Origin: Bordetella parapertussis
Lineage (GTDB): Bacteria > Pseudomonadota > Gammaproteobacteria > Burkholderiales > Burkholderiaceae_B
Direction of reading: 5' to 3'
Length of the DNA: 16,771 bases
NCBI GenBank assembly: GCA_945895265.1
Contig: CAMDEF010000064.1
Location: 1-16,771 of the forward strand
Shown here: one piece after another, positions 1 through 6,328 of the stretch
Layout of the letters: each line of letters starts with the position of its first letter
Position numbering within the stretch: position 1 is the first letter of the stretch
The notes under the pieces: model-generated
What the model was told of the DNA's origin: nothing
Databases searched by the model: none
Seen by the model: the letters and a program-made list of their open reading frames with translations, nothing else
Made by a program: the position numbers and the translations under genes

Positions 1-63
1 GGTGCAGTCAGACCGCTCAGTGAAGCAGGAACCCACCGAAGTGACTCGCAAATCACCGCGTAG
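1..63 (+). CDS. tnpB: TnpB (OrfB) RNA-guided nuclease / IS200-IS605 accessory protein, C-terminal fragment
   Basis: Frame 1 reads the 20-residue tail GAVRPLSEAGTHRSDSQITA and stops at TAG 61-63. The sequence (G/E)VRPLxEAGTxR just before the stop is characteristic of TnpB proteins of IS200/IS605-family elements. TnpB is known as an RNA-guided DNA endonuclease that uses an omega RNA encoded across its own 3' end and the element's right end. The nuclease (RuvC-like and zinc-finger) domains lie upstream of the window, so activity cannot be judged. The call rests on the tail motif plus the right-end hairpin directly after the stop, which support each other. Confidence 0.75.
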   Translation, partial: GAVRPLSEAGTHRSDSQITA

Positions 64-105
64 CGCCGTAGGAATCTCCGCCCTTTAGGACGGGGAGGAT
101 GTCAA
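1..105 (+). mobile_element. Right end of an IS200/IS605-family (TnpB-bearing) element, left part outside window
   Basis: The stretch holds the last codons of a TnpB-like protein, then an imperfect hairpin (76-83 with 88-95, loop TTTA), then GATGTCAA. This order is the usual right end of IS200/IS605 and IS1341-type elements, and TCAA is a known right-end cleavage motif in the family. I place the boundary at the TCAA ending at 105, because from about 106 the sequence reads as the tail of a Bug receptor gene. The left end and any TnpA lie outside the window. The boundary is inferred from family habit and could be off by a few bases. Confidence 0.7.
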
Positions 106-175
106 AAAATTTATTCGAGCTGAAATCGACAAATGGCGATCAGTCATCAAACTTGTCGGCGTCGAGCAAGTATGA
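104..175 (+). pseudogene. 3' remnant of a Bug/TctC receptor gene cut by the IS200/IS605 element
   Basis: Read from 104, the plus strand gives KKFIRAEIDKWRSVIKL, then VGVEQV and a TGA at 173-175. This matches the end of Bug-family receptors, which finish with F-I-x-A-E-x-x-K-W-x-x-V-I-K-x-A-G-I. The intact receptors in this window end the same way (FAKFIQAELKMYAPIIKAANIKAE-type and FGEFVVAETSKWKTVIEKAGIKAQ-type tails). Only about 23 codons remain, and they begin where the element's right end stops, so the element seems to have inserted into the gene close to its 3' end. The rest of the receptor gene should lie on the other side of the element, outside the window. Confidence 0.72.
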
Positions 176-190
176 GTCGTTGTATGTGTT

Positions 191-245
191 GACTAAACTG
201 CCCCTTCTGTGAATGTTGAATTCTATTTTTGCAGGGGGTTTAGTC
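191..245. repeat. Long imperfect inverted repeat between convergent receptor sequences
   Basis: GACTAAA at 191-197 is the exact reverse complement of TTTAGTC at 239-245. Inside it CCCC (201-204) can pair with GGGG (235-238), leaving CTG as a bulge and an AT-rich loop of about 30 nt. It lies in the 86-bp gap between the receptor remnant (plus strand) and the receptor gene at 262-1230 (minus strand), so a bidirectional terminator is possible. There is no clear T run after either arm, and a short mobile-element relic is an alternative. Confidence 0.45.
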
Positions 246-261
246 GTTTGATTCGCGGAAG

Positions 262-1230
262 TTACTCTGCCTTGATATTGGCCGCCTTAATGATCGGCGC
301 ATACATCTTCAACTCGGCTTGAATAAATTTGGCAAATTCATTTCCGGAAATTGGCCGAGGCGTCAAGCCCTGATCCTCAAGTGCTTTGATGACGTCGGGG
401 TCATTGAGTGCGGCGGTCACGTCTTTGGTGATGTTTTCAAGCACAGCTGTGGGTAAGTTCTTGGGTCCAAATAGTCCAAACCAATTGGTGAGTTGGATAT
501 TTGGATAGCCCAACTCTACGAAGGTAGGCACTTCAGGAAGTAGTTTTTCGCGTTTGCTACCAGCTACAGCCAACGGAGTCACTTTGCCCGCCCTAATTTG
601 ACCAAGCAAGGGGGGTGTCGTCGCAAAGAAGATGTCAATTTGTCCGCCCACCAACGCGGCTACCGCCGGGCCCGTTCCCTTATAGGGGATGTGTGTCATG
701 GGTAGTTTGGTCGCGATACTTAACATCTCACCCGCCATGTGTTGTTGTCCTCCCACACCTGGTGATCCGTATGTTAAGGGGACTGACGTCTGAGCCTGCG
801 CGAGTAGGTCTTTTAAAGACTTAGCTTGAACTTTAGGCCCCGCTGCGAGCACGAGCGGCGCTTCTGCGGCCAGCGCGATGGCGGTGAGATCAGTGATTGG
901 ATCGTAGCGCATCGTCTCAAAAACGAGTTTGTTGATCGACACCTCGGGGGTATAACCGAGCAGTAATGTGTAGCCATCTGGGGTGGCGCGTACGACTTCG
1001 TGAGCGGCGATCATTCCGCTGGCACCGGGCTTGTTTTCTACAACGACGGCTTGGCCCCACTTATCGGTTAAATACTTTGAAAGTAGGCGGGCGATAATGT
1101 CGGTGGCACCGCCAGGCCCGTAGCCCACCAGAAGCTTAACGGGCTTGTCAGGATATGCTGCCAAACTTGGCAGTGCTAAAGCCGCTAAGGCGATCAAAAA
1201 AGTTTTTACAACAAGCGAGCGTAAAGACAT
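262..1230 (-). CDS. Bug-family (TctC-like) periplasmic solute-binding receptor
   Basis: This 322-residue protein has the usual length of Bug receptors. It begins with a Sec signal peptide (MSLRSLVVKTF, then a hydrophobic Ala/Leu stretch, likely cleaved near SLAAYPDKP). Family landmarks are visible: YPDKPVKLLVGYGPGGATDIIAR after the leader, VVVENKPGASG, PDGYTLLLG, HIPYKGTGPAVAALVGGQIDIFF, and the tail FIQAELKMYAPIIKAANIKAE. Bug proteins bind small carboxylates or amides in the periplasm and feed TctA/TctB permeases or signalling pathways; no permease gene is in the window. The start is ATG at 1230, with AGAGG upstream on the minus strand. It lies 15 bp after the phosphoesterase stop, so the two are probably cotranscribed under the divergent IclR region. 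The ligand is unknown. Confidence 0.93.
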   Translation of the reverse strand: MSLRSLVVKTFLIALAALALPSLAAYPDKPVKLLVGYGPGGATDIIARLLSKYLTDKWGQAVVVENKPGASGMIAAHEVVRATPDGYTLLLGYTPEVSINKLVFETMRYDPITDLTAIALAAEAPLVLAAGPKVQAKSLKDLLAQAQTSVPLTYGSPGVGGQQHMAGEMLSIATKLPMTHIPYKGTGPAVAALVGGQIDIFFATTPPLLGQIRAGKVTPLAVAGSKREKLLPEVPTFVELGYPNIQLTNWFGLFGPKNLPTAVLENITKDVTAALNDPDVIKALEDQGLTPRPISGNEFAKFIQAELKMYAPIIKAANIKAE

Positions 1231-1245
1231 GTCAAGGCCTCTCGG

Positions 1246-3333
1246 TTAAGGTGCTACTTTGTTGGTTGCATAAAGTCGTAAAGATATCGCGGGTACCGCG
1301 GTTTTGCTGTCAAGATTGGTGTGACTTGCTTTGGGTGCGTGTTCAATATCTGTGTGATATTCAGCACAGAGGTCTGTATGCAGACGCAATGTTCCGCTGT
1401 ATGCATCAGCTTTCCCTTCATTAGTCTGCTCAGAAAAGACCAATTTATGGGGGATGCCATCCGCTGAAAAGGTGATTTGTGCTCGACTGTGTGACTGGCT
1501 TAAATCAATGCTGATTTGCTTGTAGCCAGAGAGAATCGAATTGAGTTGCCCAAATACACTGGCTGCGAGCCTAGGGTTGAACTGCCTGTCGATGAAGGCT
1601 TGACGCGGGTAATAGCCTCGGTCGACATCCATAAACGTATCAAAGATATATTGAACACGTGTCGAGCTTTTTGAAAATAATAAGGCGCAACAAATTTTGT
1701 GCAATAAGCCGAGTTCATCATCGTTTGATTCGGCGATACTAGGCCCGTTCAATTTCAATGATGCCAACACTTGGCAGTTGTTGTGTTCGGCGAAGCGCAT
1801 TAACACAGGAGCCACTTCAAGCAGGTCTTGGTCTGCCTCTACGCGAACGGTGATGCCGTCAATTTCGTTACGTTTAGCGGCTTGTTGAATGAGTTCGCTT
1901 TGATATTGCAGATCTTCTAAGGTAAAGCCAGACTTCACGAAATGGCTAAAGTGTTGGCCGTCATAATGAGATTCGTCATACATATGAAGCTTACATAAAA
2001 AGACTTCAAGTGCTGAGTCTTTTTTGAAGGCTTTTATGCGTTCACGATGCTTTTCAAAACCGGCCAAGGTTACGTTGATCTCGATACTGCTGACCCCAGC
2101 TTGCTGCAGTGCAGGCGTCTGAAGATCGCGCTTTGGTGCCCCAAGAGAAGTCAACATAAAGCGATGACCCATCTTCGACAAAAGATGCATGCGTCTGTGT
2201 GTGCTGGGGTCGAGTACATCTTGGTCGGTCACTTTTGAGAGGCGTGCGCCCATTTCCCAAAGTGCTAGCAGTGGATAATCGTTTCGGGCCAGTTTGCGAC
2301 CGAACTCTTGAACGCCACCCGTTGCCGGTATCTGGGCAACTTCTGTCCAAGTATGTCTAAGCTCGACACCCACGTGGGTAAAGGTTGACGTGCTCGGGTG
2401 GGTCAAGCGCTGTGTTTTGTCGCGCAAGACGGGATGCTCTAACGCGCTGCGCCCGCCCATCGTTCTGACAGGGTACGCGATATGGCCTTTTTCAAAGACG
2501 TCAACAATGAAATAGCCAAACTTTGCGACATCACCACGACCAAACTCGACTGTTGGTTTAACACGGTAAAACTCAGAATAGTCGTGTCTTAAAAATGCAG
2601 TCGATGGCAACATGTAAAAGTCGGCGTGATCGAGTTGTTCGTACCAAAAATTATGTACGTGACCGGCAAACGAGGCTTCAACGTTTTTGTTTTTCATGAG
2701 CCCTAACAGCCAACTGCGGCCCGGTTCATCCAGATTATCGTAGCTGCCGCGTTCGGCTTCGCTGTAGACAAATGGCGGGTAATGCATAAACAGAAAGACG
2801 CGTTTACCGGCGGCGGTTGCGATTTGTTCTTCAAGCCAGGTCTTTTGTTCTTGCTCAGCACTTAAGCCAGAGTTAATCAAGAGCGAGTTAATCAGGCAAC
2901 AGCGAATGTTTTTAGTGTCAAAGCTGTAATAGTCTTTGCCGAAGGCGTTTCGATAGGCTTGCAGATGCGCGTCGCAAACCTGGTCGGCTGGCATCCAGTC
3001 GATTTTTTTGTCGCCCACGTCATGATTACCTGGCAACACGTGCAGGGGTGCTTTTAGAGGAGCGCTGATTGCCTTAAATTGTTCAACCGCTTGCATGAAG
3101 GTCGGTAAAGCGGGCATTGGGTGAACGATATCGCCTAGATGAACGACAAACTCTGGTGCGGGATTCATTGCCGCGATGTCTTGAAACACAAAGCGTGCCC
3201 GCTCGTTGGCCAGATGATTTGTCTCGAACGGTGAGCTTGAGACGTTATCGCTTTCGTTGACATGCGTGTCGGCGACGACTACGAAAGAGAAGAGGGGTGT
3301 CGGTGAGCCGCTAGGCCGAATTTTAGAGCGCAT
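1246..3333 (-). CDS. Calcineurin-like metallophosphoesterase with a large uncharacterised C-terminal region
   Basis: The open frame extends to a TTG at 3366, but I choose the ATG at 3333 (695 residues), because the TTG would lie only about 11 nt into the predicted transcript. Counting from the TTG, the metallophosphoesterase motifs are in order: ADTH (32-35), GD (78-79), GNHD (113-116), FMHYPP (193-198) and GHVH (235-238). These supply the two-metal ligands of the calcineurin-like fold, so a phosphomonoesterase or phosphodiesterase activity is likely. After about residue 330 comes a further region of some 370 residues that I do not recognise. It shows repeated beta/alpha alternation and the motif DTFMDVDRGYYPRQAFIDR, suggesting a TIM-barrel-like domain. 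There is no signal peptide, so it is probably cytoplasmic. It is the first gene of a unit with the receptor downstream, with the promoter at 3384-3412. The substrate is unknown. Confidence 0.85.
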   Translation of the reverse strand: MRSKIRPSGSPTPLFSFVVVADTHVNESDNVSSSPFETNHLANERARFVFQDIAAMNPAPEFVVHLGDIVHPMPALPTFMQAVEQFKAISAPLKAPLHVLPGNHDVGDKKIDWMPADQVCDAHLQAYRNAFGKDYYSFDTKNIRCCLINSLLINSGLSAEQEQKTWLEEQIATAAGKRVFLFMHYPPFVYSEAERGSYDNLDEPGRSWLLGLMKNKNVEASFAGHVHNFWYEQLDHADFYMLPSTAFLRHDYSEFYRVKPTVEFGRGDVAKFGYFIVDVFEKGHIAYPVRTMGGRSALEHPVLRDKTQRLTHPSTSTFTHVGVELRHTWTEVAQIPATGGVQEFGRKLARNDYPLLALWEMGARLSKVTDQDVLDPSTHRRMHLLSKMGHRFMLTSLGAPKRDLQTPALQQAGVSSIEINVTLAGFEKHRERIKAFKKDSALEVFLCKLHMYDESHYDGQHFSHFVKSGFTLEDLQYQSELIQQAAKRNEIDGITVRVEADQDLLEVAPVLMRFAEHNNCQVLASLKLNGPSIAESNDDELGLLHKICCALLFSKSSTRVQYIFDTFMDVDRGYYPRQAFIDRQFNPRLAASVFGQLNSILSGYKQISIDLSQSHSRAQITFSADGIPHKLVFSEQTNEGKADAYSGTLRLHTDLCAEYHTDIEHAPKASHTNLDSKTAVPAISLRLYATNKVAP

Positions 3334-3359
3334 TAAGTATTTAATTCCAAATAATGAAA

Positions 3360-3388
3360 TTGACAACCGAATATCGGTTATAAATTAT
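3360..3388 (+). promoter_or_regulatory. Divergent sigma70-type promoter for the IclR gene
   Basis: On the plus strand a perfect TTGACA (3360-3365) lies 17 bp from AATTAT (3383-3388), four of six matches to the -10 consensus. Transcription would start near 3395, about 60 nt before the chosen IclR start. The two TTGACA boxes face each other across the inverted repeat. The -10 box is weak, so this call is less sure than the opposing promoter. Confidence 0.5.
3365..3379. promoter_or_regulatory. Candidate IclR operator, AACCGA-ATA-TCGGTT
   Basis: AACCGA (3365-3370) and TCGGTT (3374-3379) are perfect inverted arms separated by ATA. The site falls inside the spacer of the plus-strand promoter and over the start point of the minus-strand promoter. 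IclR-family proteins commonly bind palindromes of about this size next to their own gene. Assigning it to the adjacent IclR protein is inference. Confidence 0.6.
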
Positions 3389-3412
3389 CTTGTCGATTCA
3401 ATTAAATGTCAA
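3384..3412 (-). promoter_or_regulatory. Sigma70-type promoter for the phosphoesterase-receptor unit
   Basis: On the minus strand a perfect -35 box TTGACA (3412-3407) is followed by a 17-bp spacer and GATAAT (3389-3384), five of six matches to the -10 consensus. The expected start of transcription is near 3377, about 44 nt before the ATG at 3333. The inverted repeat at 3365-3379 covers this start point, so a protein bound there should block transcription. Confidence 0.7.
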
Positions 3413-3457
3413 TTATTTTTCAGTTGGGTGCCAGTCACTCATAAAGTGAGCAAAGCG

Positions 3458-4288
3458 ATGCGACTTGCCAGAGATGCTTTAGAAAGCGCTGACCCAGGAT
3501 TTTTAGACTATGACTCATTGCAGCAGCAACCGCAGTTTGCCTCGACATTGGCTAACGGCTTAGCGGTGCTGGGTTGTTTCGGGCAACGCGCTGCGTTGTG
3601 GAGCAACAAAGAGTTGTCGGAGCACCTGAGGCTCACTAAGCCCACAATAACAAGACTGACTTTTACGTTAATGGGTTTGGGTTATCTCAGGCGCGACAAA
3701 ACGTCTGGTCGCTATGCCTTAGGGCCCGCTGTGTTGTCGCTTGGTTATCCGTTACTGTCCCAAATGGCGATTAGACAAATCGCGGCGCCTGAGATGTTGG
3801 CGCTCACCCATTATGCAAAAGGACCCGTTTCAATAGGGATGCGCGATCGCCTACAAGTCGTTTATGTCGAAACAGTCACCGGACAAGACAGTAATTTCAC
3901 TAAACCGGGTATCGGCTCGACTCGACCCTTGTTACGCACTGCGATGGGGCGTGCACTTTTATATCAACATAGCGAGCAAGAGCGGCGGCACATTTATAAG
4001 GGTTTGAGGGCGGCGCAGCAAGAGGAGTTCGACAAGTTTTTAAAACCTACTGAGCGGGCGTACGAACAAATTAAGCGACTTGGCTTTTGCTCTGTGGTCG
4101 GCGATTGGCAGGCACCGCTCGCGGCTGTAGCGGTGCCTCTCTCAACGACTTATCACGGCGTTCACTTGGCGTTTAATTTAACGGTGGCGGCCTATGCAGT
4201 GGCAGATGCAGAATTACAAAAAGATCTTGGTCCGAGGCTTGTGCATCTGGTCAGGAGTGTAGAGCGTGCACTTGGGCTGACCGTGTAA
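3458..4288 (+). CDS. IclR-family transcriptional regulator
   Basis: The open frame runs back to 3257, but that part crosses the divergent promoter and overlaps the phosphoesterase start. I choose ATG 3458 (276 residues, normal for the family), with AGTGAG just upstream; GTG 3446 is an in-frame alternative. Residues about 26-98 form the winged helix-turn-helix (WSNKELSEHLRLTKPTITRLTFTLMGLGYLRRD, then SGRYALGPAVLSLGY). The rest is the IclR effector domain, with a GxRD-like element (IGMRDRLQVVYVETV) and RPLLRTAMGRALL. IclR proteins sense small aromatic or aliphatic acids and often regulate adjacent catabolic genes. It sits between the phosphoesterase-receptor unit and the aldolase-receptor-dioxygenase genes, so it may control either side. 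The effector is unknown. Confidence 0.9.
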   Translation: MRLARDALESADPGFLDYDSLQQQPQFASTLANGLAVLGCFGQRAALWSNKELSEHLRLTKPTITRLTFTLMGLGYLRRDKTSGRYALGPAVLSLGYPLLSQMAIRQIAAPEMLALTHYAKGPVSIGMRDRLQVVYVETVTGQDSNFTKPGIGSTRPLLRTAMGRALLYQHSEQERRHIYKGLRAAQQEEFDKFLKPTERAYEQIKRLGFCSVVGDWQAPLAAVAVPLSTTYHGVHLAFNLTVAAYAVADAELQKDLGPRLVHLVRSVERALGLTV

Positions 4289-4411
4289 TGTGGGAGTTCA
4301 CGAGACCCTTATATGGGGCAGTTACAGAAGCTCTTGGGTCTGACCTAACAATACAGTGACCGACAAACTATGATCTGCGGTATAACAAGGGTTGGTGATG
4401 GGAGTCTCGAG

Positions 4412-5149
4412 ATGAGCACGGATATTGAATACGCAACAAAAGTTGATTTGGCAGCCTGTTATCGGTTGATGGTCAAGTATGGCATGACAGATATTATTTA
4501 TAACCACATCACGGCTCAAGTGCCGGGTAATGAAAAACTGTTTTTCATTAACGGACTGGGACTTCACTACAGCGAAGTCTGCGCCTCTAATCTCTACACG
4601 GTTGATCTTGAGGGTAACATCGTACATAAACCTGATCTGCCCTATGGGATCTCTAGGGCTGGCTACGTCATTCATAGTGCTATTCATGCCGCCAGACATG
4701 ACGTCCGGTGCATTATCCATACCCATACGCGTGCGGGTATGGCCGTGTCTTCGCTCAAAGAAGGGCTGTTGCCGTTGACACAAACTGCGATGCGGTTTTA
4801 TGAACGCGTCGGGTATCACGACTATGAAGGCCCAGCGGTTGATAAGGATGAACAAAAACGTTTGGTCGCGGATCTGGGTTCACACAACGCGATGATCTTG
4901 CGTAATCATGGCTTGCTGACCTGTGGGGCCTCGGTCGCCGAAGCGTTTAATCTGATGCTGTGGCTTGAGACTGCCTGTAAGGCGCAAGTCGATACCTTGG
5001 CCATGGGTAGAGAAATTATCGTGCCTGATGAGGTTGTGCTGAATCGTACTGCTCGTTTGTATGACCCAGACGTGCGTCAATTTGGGCAGTTAGAGTGGGA
5101 AGCTATGCTACGACTATTAGATCGTGAAGACTCGAGTTATCGGGATTGA
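4412..5149 (+). CDS. Class II aldolase/adducin-family protein
   Basis: The start is ATG 4412, because GGAG at 4401-4404 lies 7 nt before it; an in-frame start at 4370 lacks such a site. The product has 245 residues and covers one complete class II aldolase/adducin domain. Metal-binding residues are visible: HTH at 103-105 and NHG at 165-167. Other family marks are YNHITAQVPG near 30-39 and GYVIHSAIHAARHDV at 84-98. The catalytic glutamate of fuculose-phosphate aldolase, expected shortly before the HTH pair, is replaced around ISRAGYVIHS, as in many adducin-like members. A classical sugar-phosphate aldolase role is therefore doubtful; decarboxylase or lyase activity on a non-sugar acid is an alternative. 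It is followed at 62 bp by a Bug receptor on the same strand. A 122-bp gap separates it from iclR; no convincing promoter was found in that gap. Confidence 0.9.
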   Translation: MSTDIEYATKVDLAACYRLMVKYGMTDIIYNHITAQVPGNEKLFFINGLGLHYSEVCASNLYTVDLEGNIVHKPDLPYGISRAGYVIHSAIHAARHDVRCIIHTHTRAGMAVSSLKEGLLPLTQTAMRFYERVGYHDYEGPAVDKDEQKRLVADLGSHNAMILRNHGLLTCGASVAEAFNLMLWLETACKAQVDTLAMGREIIVPDEVVLNRTARLYDPDVRQFGQLEWEAMLRLLDREDSSYRD

Positions 5150-5200
5150 GCAAAAAAGTTATGCACCCAAGTAGAAAAGCAAAAAACAACTACGAGGTAA

Positions 5201-5206
5201 AAGGAG
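5201..5206 (+). promoter_or_regulatory. Ribosome binding site that decides the GTG start of the receptor
   Basis: AAGGAG lies 5 nt before GTG 5212. It is the only good site near the 5' end of this frame, and starting there puts the hydrophobic signal peptide at the N-terminus. The longer frame from TTG 5146 would place about 22 charged residues ahead of the leader. Confidence 0.65.
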
Positions 5207-5211
5207 TCATT

Positions 5212-6195
5212 GTGCTAACAAACTGGTGTTGTTTAAGAATGCTTGCGAAGGCTATGGCGTTTGTATGCGGTTGCATGATTCAGGTCTGTGCAGCACAGAC
5301 CTATCCAAGCCAACCGGTGCGTCTAGTCGTGCCGTATCCTCCTGGTGGAACGACAGATATTGTTGCTCGCCAATATGCTGAATACTTAACCAACGCGTTT
5401 AAGCAAACGGTCGTGGTAGAAAATCGTCCCGGGGGTACCACCAATATTGCTGCCGAGGCTGTGGTCAAGAGCCAGCCAGATGGGCTGACTTGGTTGTTTT
5501 CTGGGGTTAATCAAACCATTAATCCTTCAATGGGGCCGGTCCCGTCGTTTGATCTTTTGAAAGTCCTTGCGCCGGTTACTCTCGTGGCGCGTGTGCCATA
5601 CGTTTTTGCGGCCAACTCAAACGCGCCCTTCAATCAACTCGATCAATTGGTTTCAATGGCAAAGTCTTCGCCGGGTAAATTTACTGTCTCGAGTGCGCAA
5701 CTCGATGTTTATGTCGAGCTATTTAAGCAACGTGCCGGGATTGACCTGTTGCATGTGCCATATAAGGGAGGGGCTCCGGCGACGACCGATGCAATCTCAG
5801 GGCAAGTTCACATGGTGTTTGCTTTGGTGCCGGTGCTGTTGCCTCATATCGAAAGCGGGCGACTCAAAGCGATCGGTGTGACCTCAACAAAAAGGCTGCC
5901 AATGTTGCCTAATACTTCAACGCTGGTTGAGGCAGGTATCGATTACGACTTGTCGAGCTGGTACGGTGTCTTGGTGCCTAAAGCTACCCCAGCAGAGATT
6001 GTCGAGCGCATCTCCCGAGTGACACAAAATATCGCTGCGATGCCATCTTTCGTTGAAAAACTACGAGCACGTGGGGCGGTTGCCGAGGCGAGTTCGCCAA
6101 GCGAATTTCACAAACAAGTCGAAAGTGAATTAAAGTTTTGGGCTCAAATCGCCCAACAGATGCCAAAGCTTGCAGAAGAGAGAAAAGCAAATTAA
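5212..6195 (+). CDS. Bug-family (TctC-like) periplasmic solute-binding receptor
   Basis: With the GTG start at 5212 the protein has 327 residues. The leader (TNWCCLRMLAKAMAFVCGCMIQVCAAQ) is unusually rich in cysteine, with likely cleavage before or after QTYPSQPV. Bug motifs follow: VPYPPGGTTDIVAR, VVVENRPGGTTNIAAEAV, PDGLTWLFSG, HVPYKGGAPATTDAISGQVHMVF and SSWYGVLVPKATPAEIV. Its tail (KFWAQIAQQMPKLAEERKAN) departs from the usual V-x-K-x-A-G-I end and is longer. It lies between the aldolase and the dioxygenase on the same strand, so it probably imports or senses the substrate of those enzymes. No TctA/TctB genes are near. The 133 bp after it show only a weak GAGG/CCTC hairpin at 6232-6244. 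Confidence 0.92.
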   Translation: MLTNWCCLRMLAKAMAFVCGCMIQVCAAQTYPSQPVRLVVPYPPGGTTDIVARQYAEYLTNAFKQTVVVENRPGGTTNIAAEAVVKSQPDGLTWLFSGVNQTINPSMGPVPSFDLLKVLAPVTLVARVPYVFAANSNAPFNQLDQLVSMAKSSPGKFTVSSAQLDVYVELFKQRAGIDLLHVPYKGGAPATTDAISGQVHMVFALVPVLLPHIESGRLKAIGVTSTKRLPMLPNTSTLVEAGIDYDLSSWYGVLVPKATPAEIVERISRVTQNIAAMPSFVEKLRARGAVAEASSPSEFHKQVESELKFWAQIAQQMPKLAEERKAN

Positions 6196-6328
6196 CTTGC
6201 CGTCCGAGCTTTCAGCGTAAAGTAGTCACAAGAGGTCAATCCTCGCAGATGCAAGAAAGTCAAATTAACGTGCTGTCTAATTCGTTGTCCAACAAAAAAA
6301 GCATGTCTCTTTAACAGCAGAGGTAGCG

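Larger units (their letters stand above)
1..121 (+). ncRNA. Candidate omega RNA (reRNA) 3' portion and adjacent guide
   Basis: In TnpB systems the omega RNA scaffold covers the 3' end of tnpB and the right end, and the guide is the 16-20 nt of host DNA just past the element. Here the scaffold would include the hairpin 76-95 (CTCCG/CGGGG with one T-G wobble, a C-A mismatch, then CC/GG). The guide would start at about 106 (AAAATTTATTCGAGCT). The 5' end of the RNA is outside the window, so the start given is only the window edge. This is family knowledge applied to a visible right end; no transcript evidence is available. Confidence 0.4.

Noticed and set aside
3334..3366. TTG start at 3366 for the phosphoesterase
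   Set aside because: It lies about 11 nt after the predicted transcript start with no ribosome binding site; ATG 3333 is safer, though its own site is also weak.
3257..3457. N-terminal extension of the IclR reading frame
   Set aside because: It crosses both divergent promoters and the inverted repeat and overlaps the phosphoesterase start. The residues are not IclR-like and the protein would be too long.
4303..4341. AGACCC/GGGTCT inverted repeat after iclR
   Set aside because: Only 6 bp with a 27-nt loop and no T run; too weak to call a terminator.
4369..4374. TATGAT as a -10 box for the aldolase gene
   Set aside because: The hexamer is good, but no acceptable -35 box lies 15-19 bp upstream.
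4322..4855. 177-codon open frame antisense to the aldolase
   Set aside because: It is opposite a clear class II aldolase gene, has no domain features and reflects codon bias of the real gene.
6232..6244. GAGG/CCTC hairpin after the second receptor
   Set aside because: Four base pairs only, with no T run; no support for a terminator.
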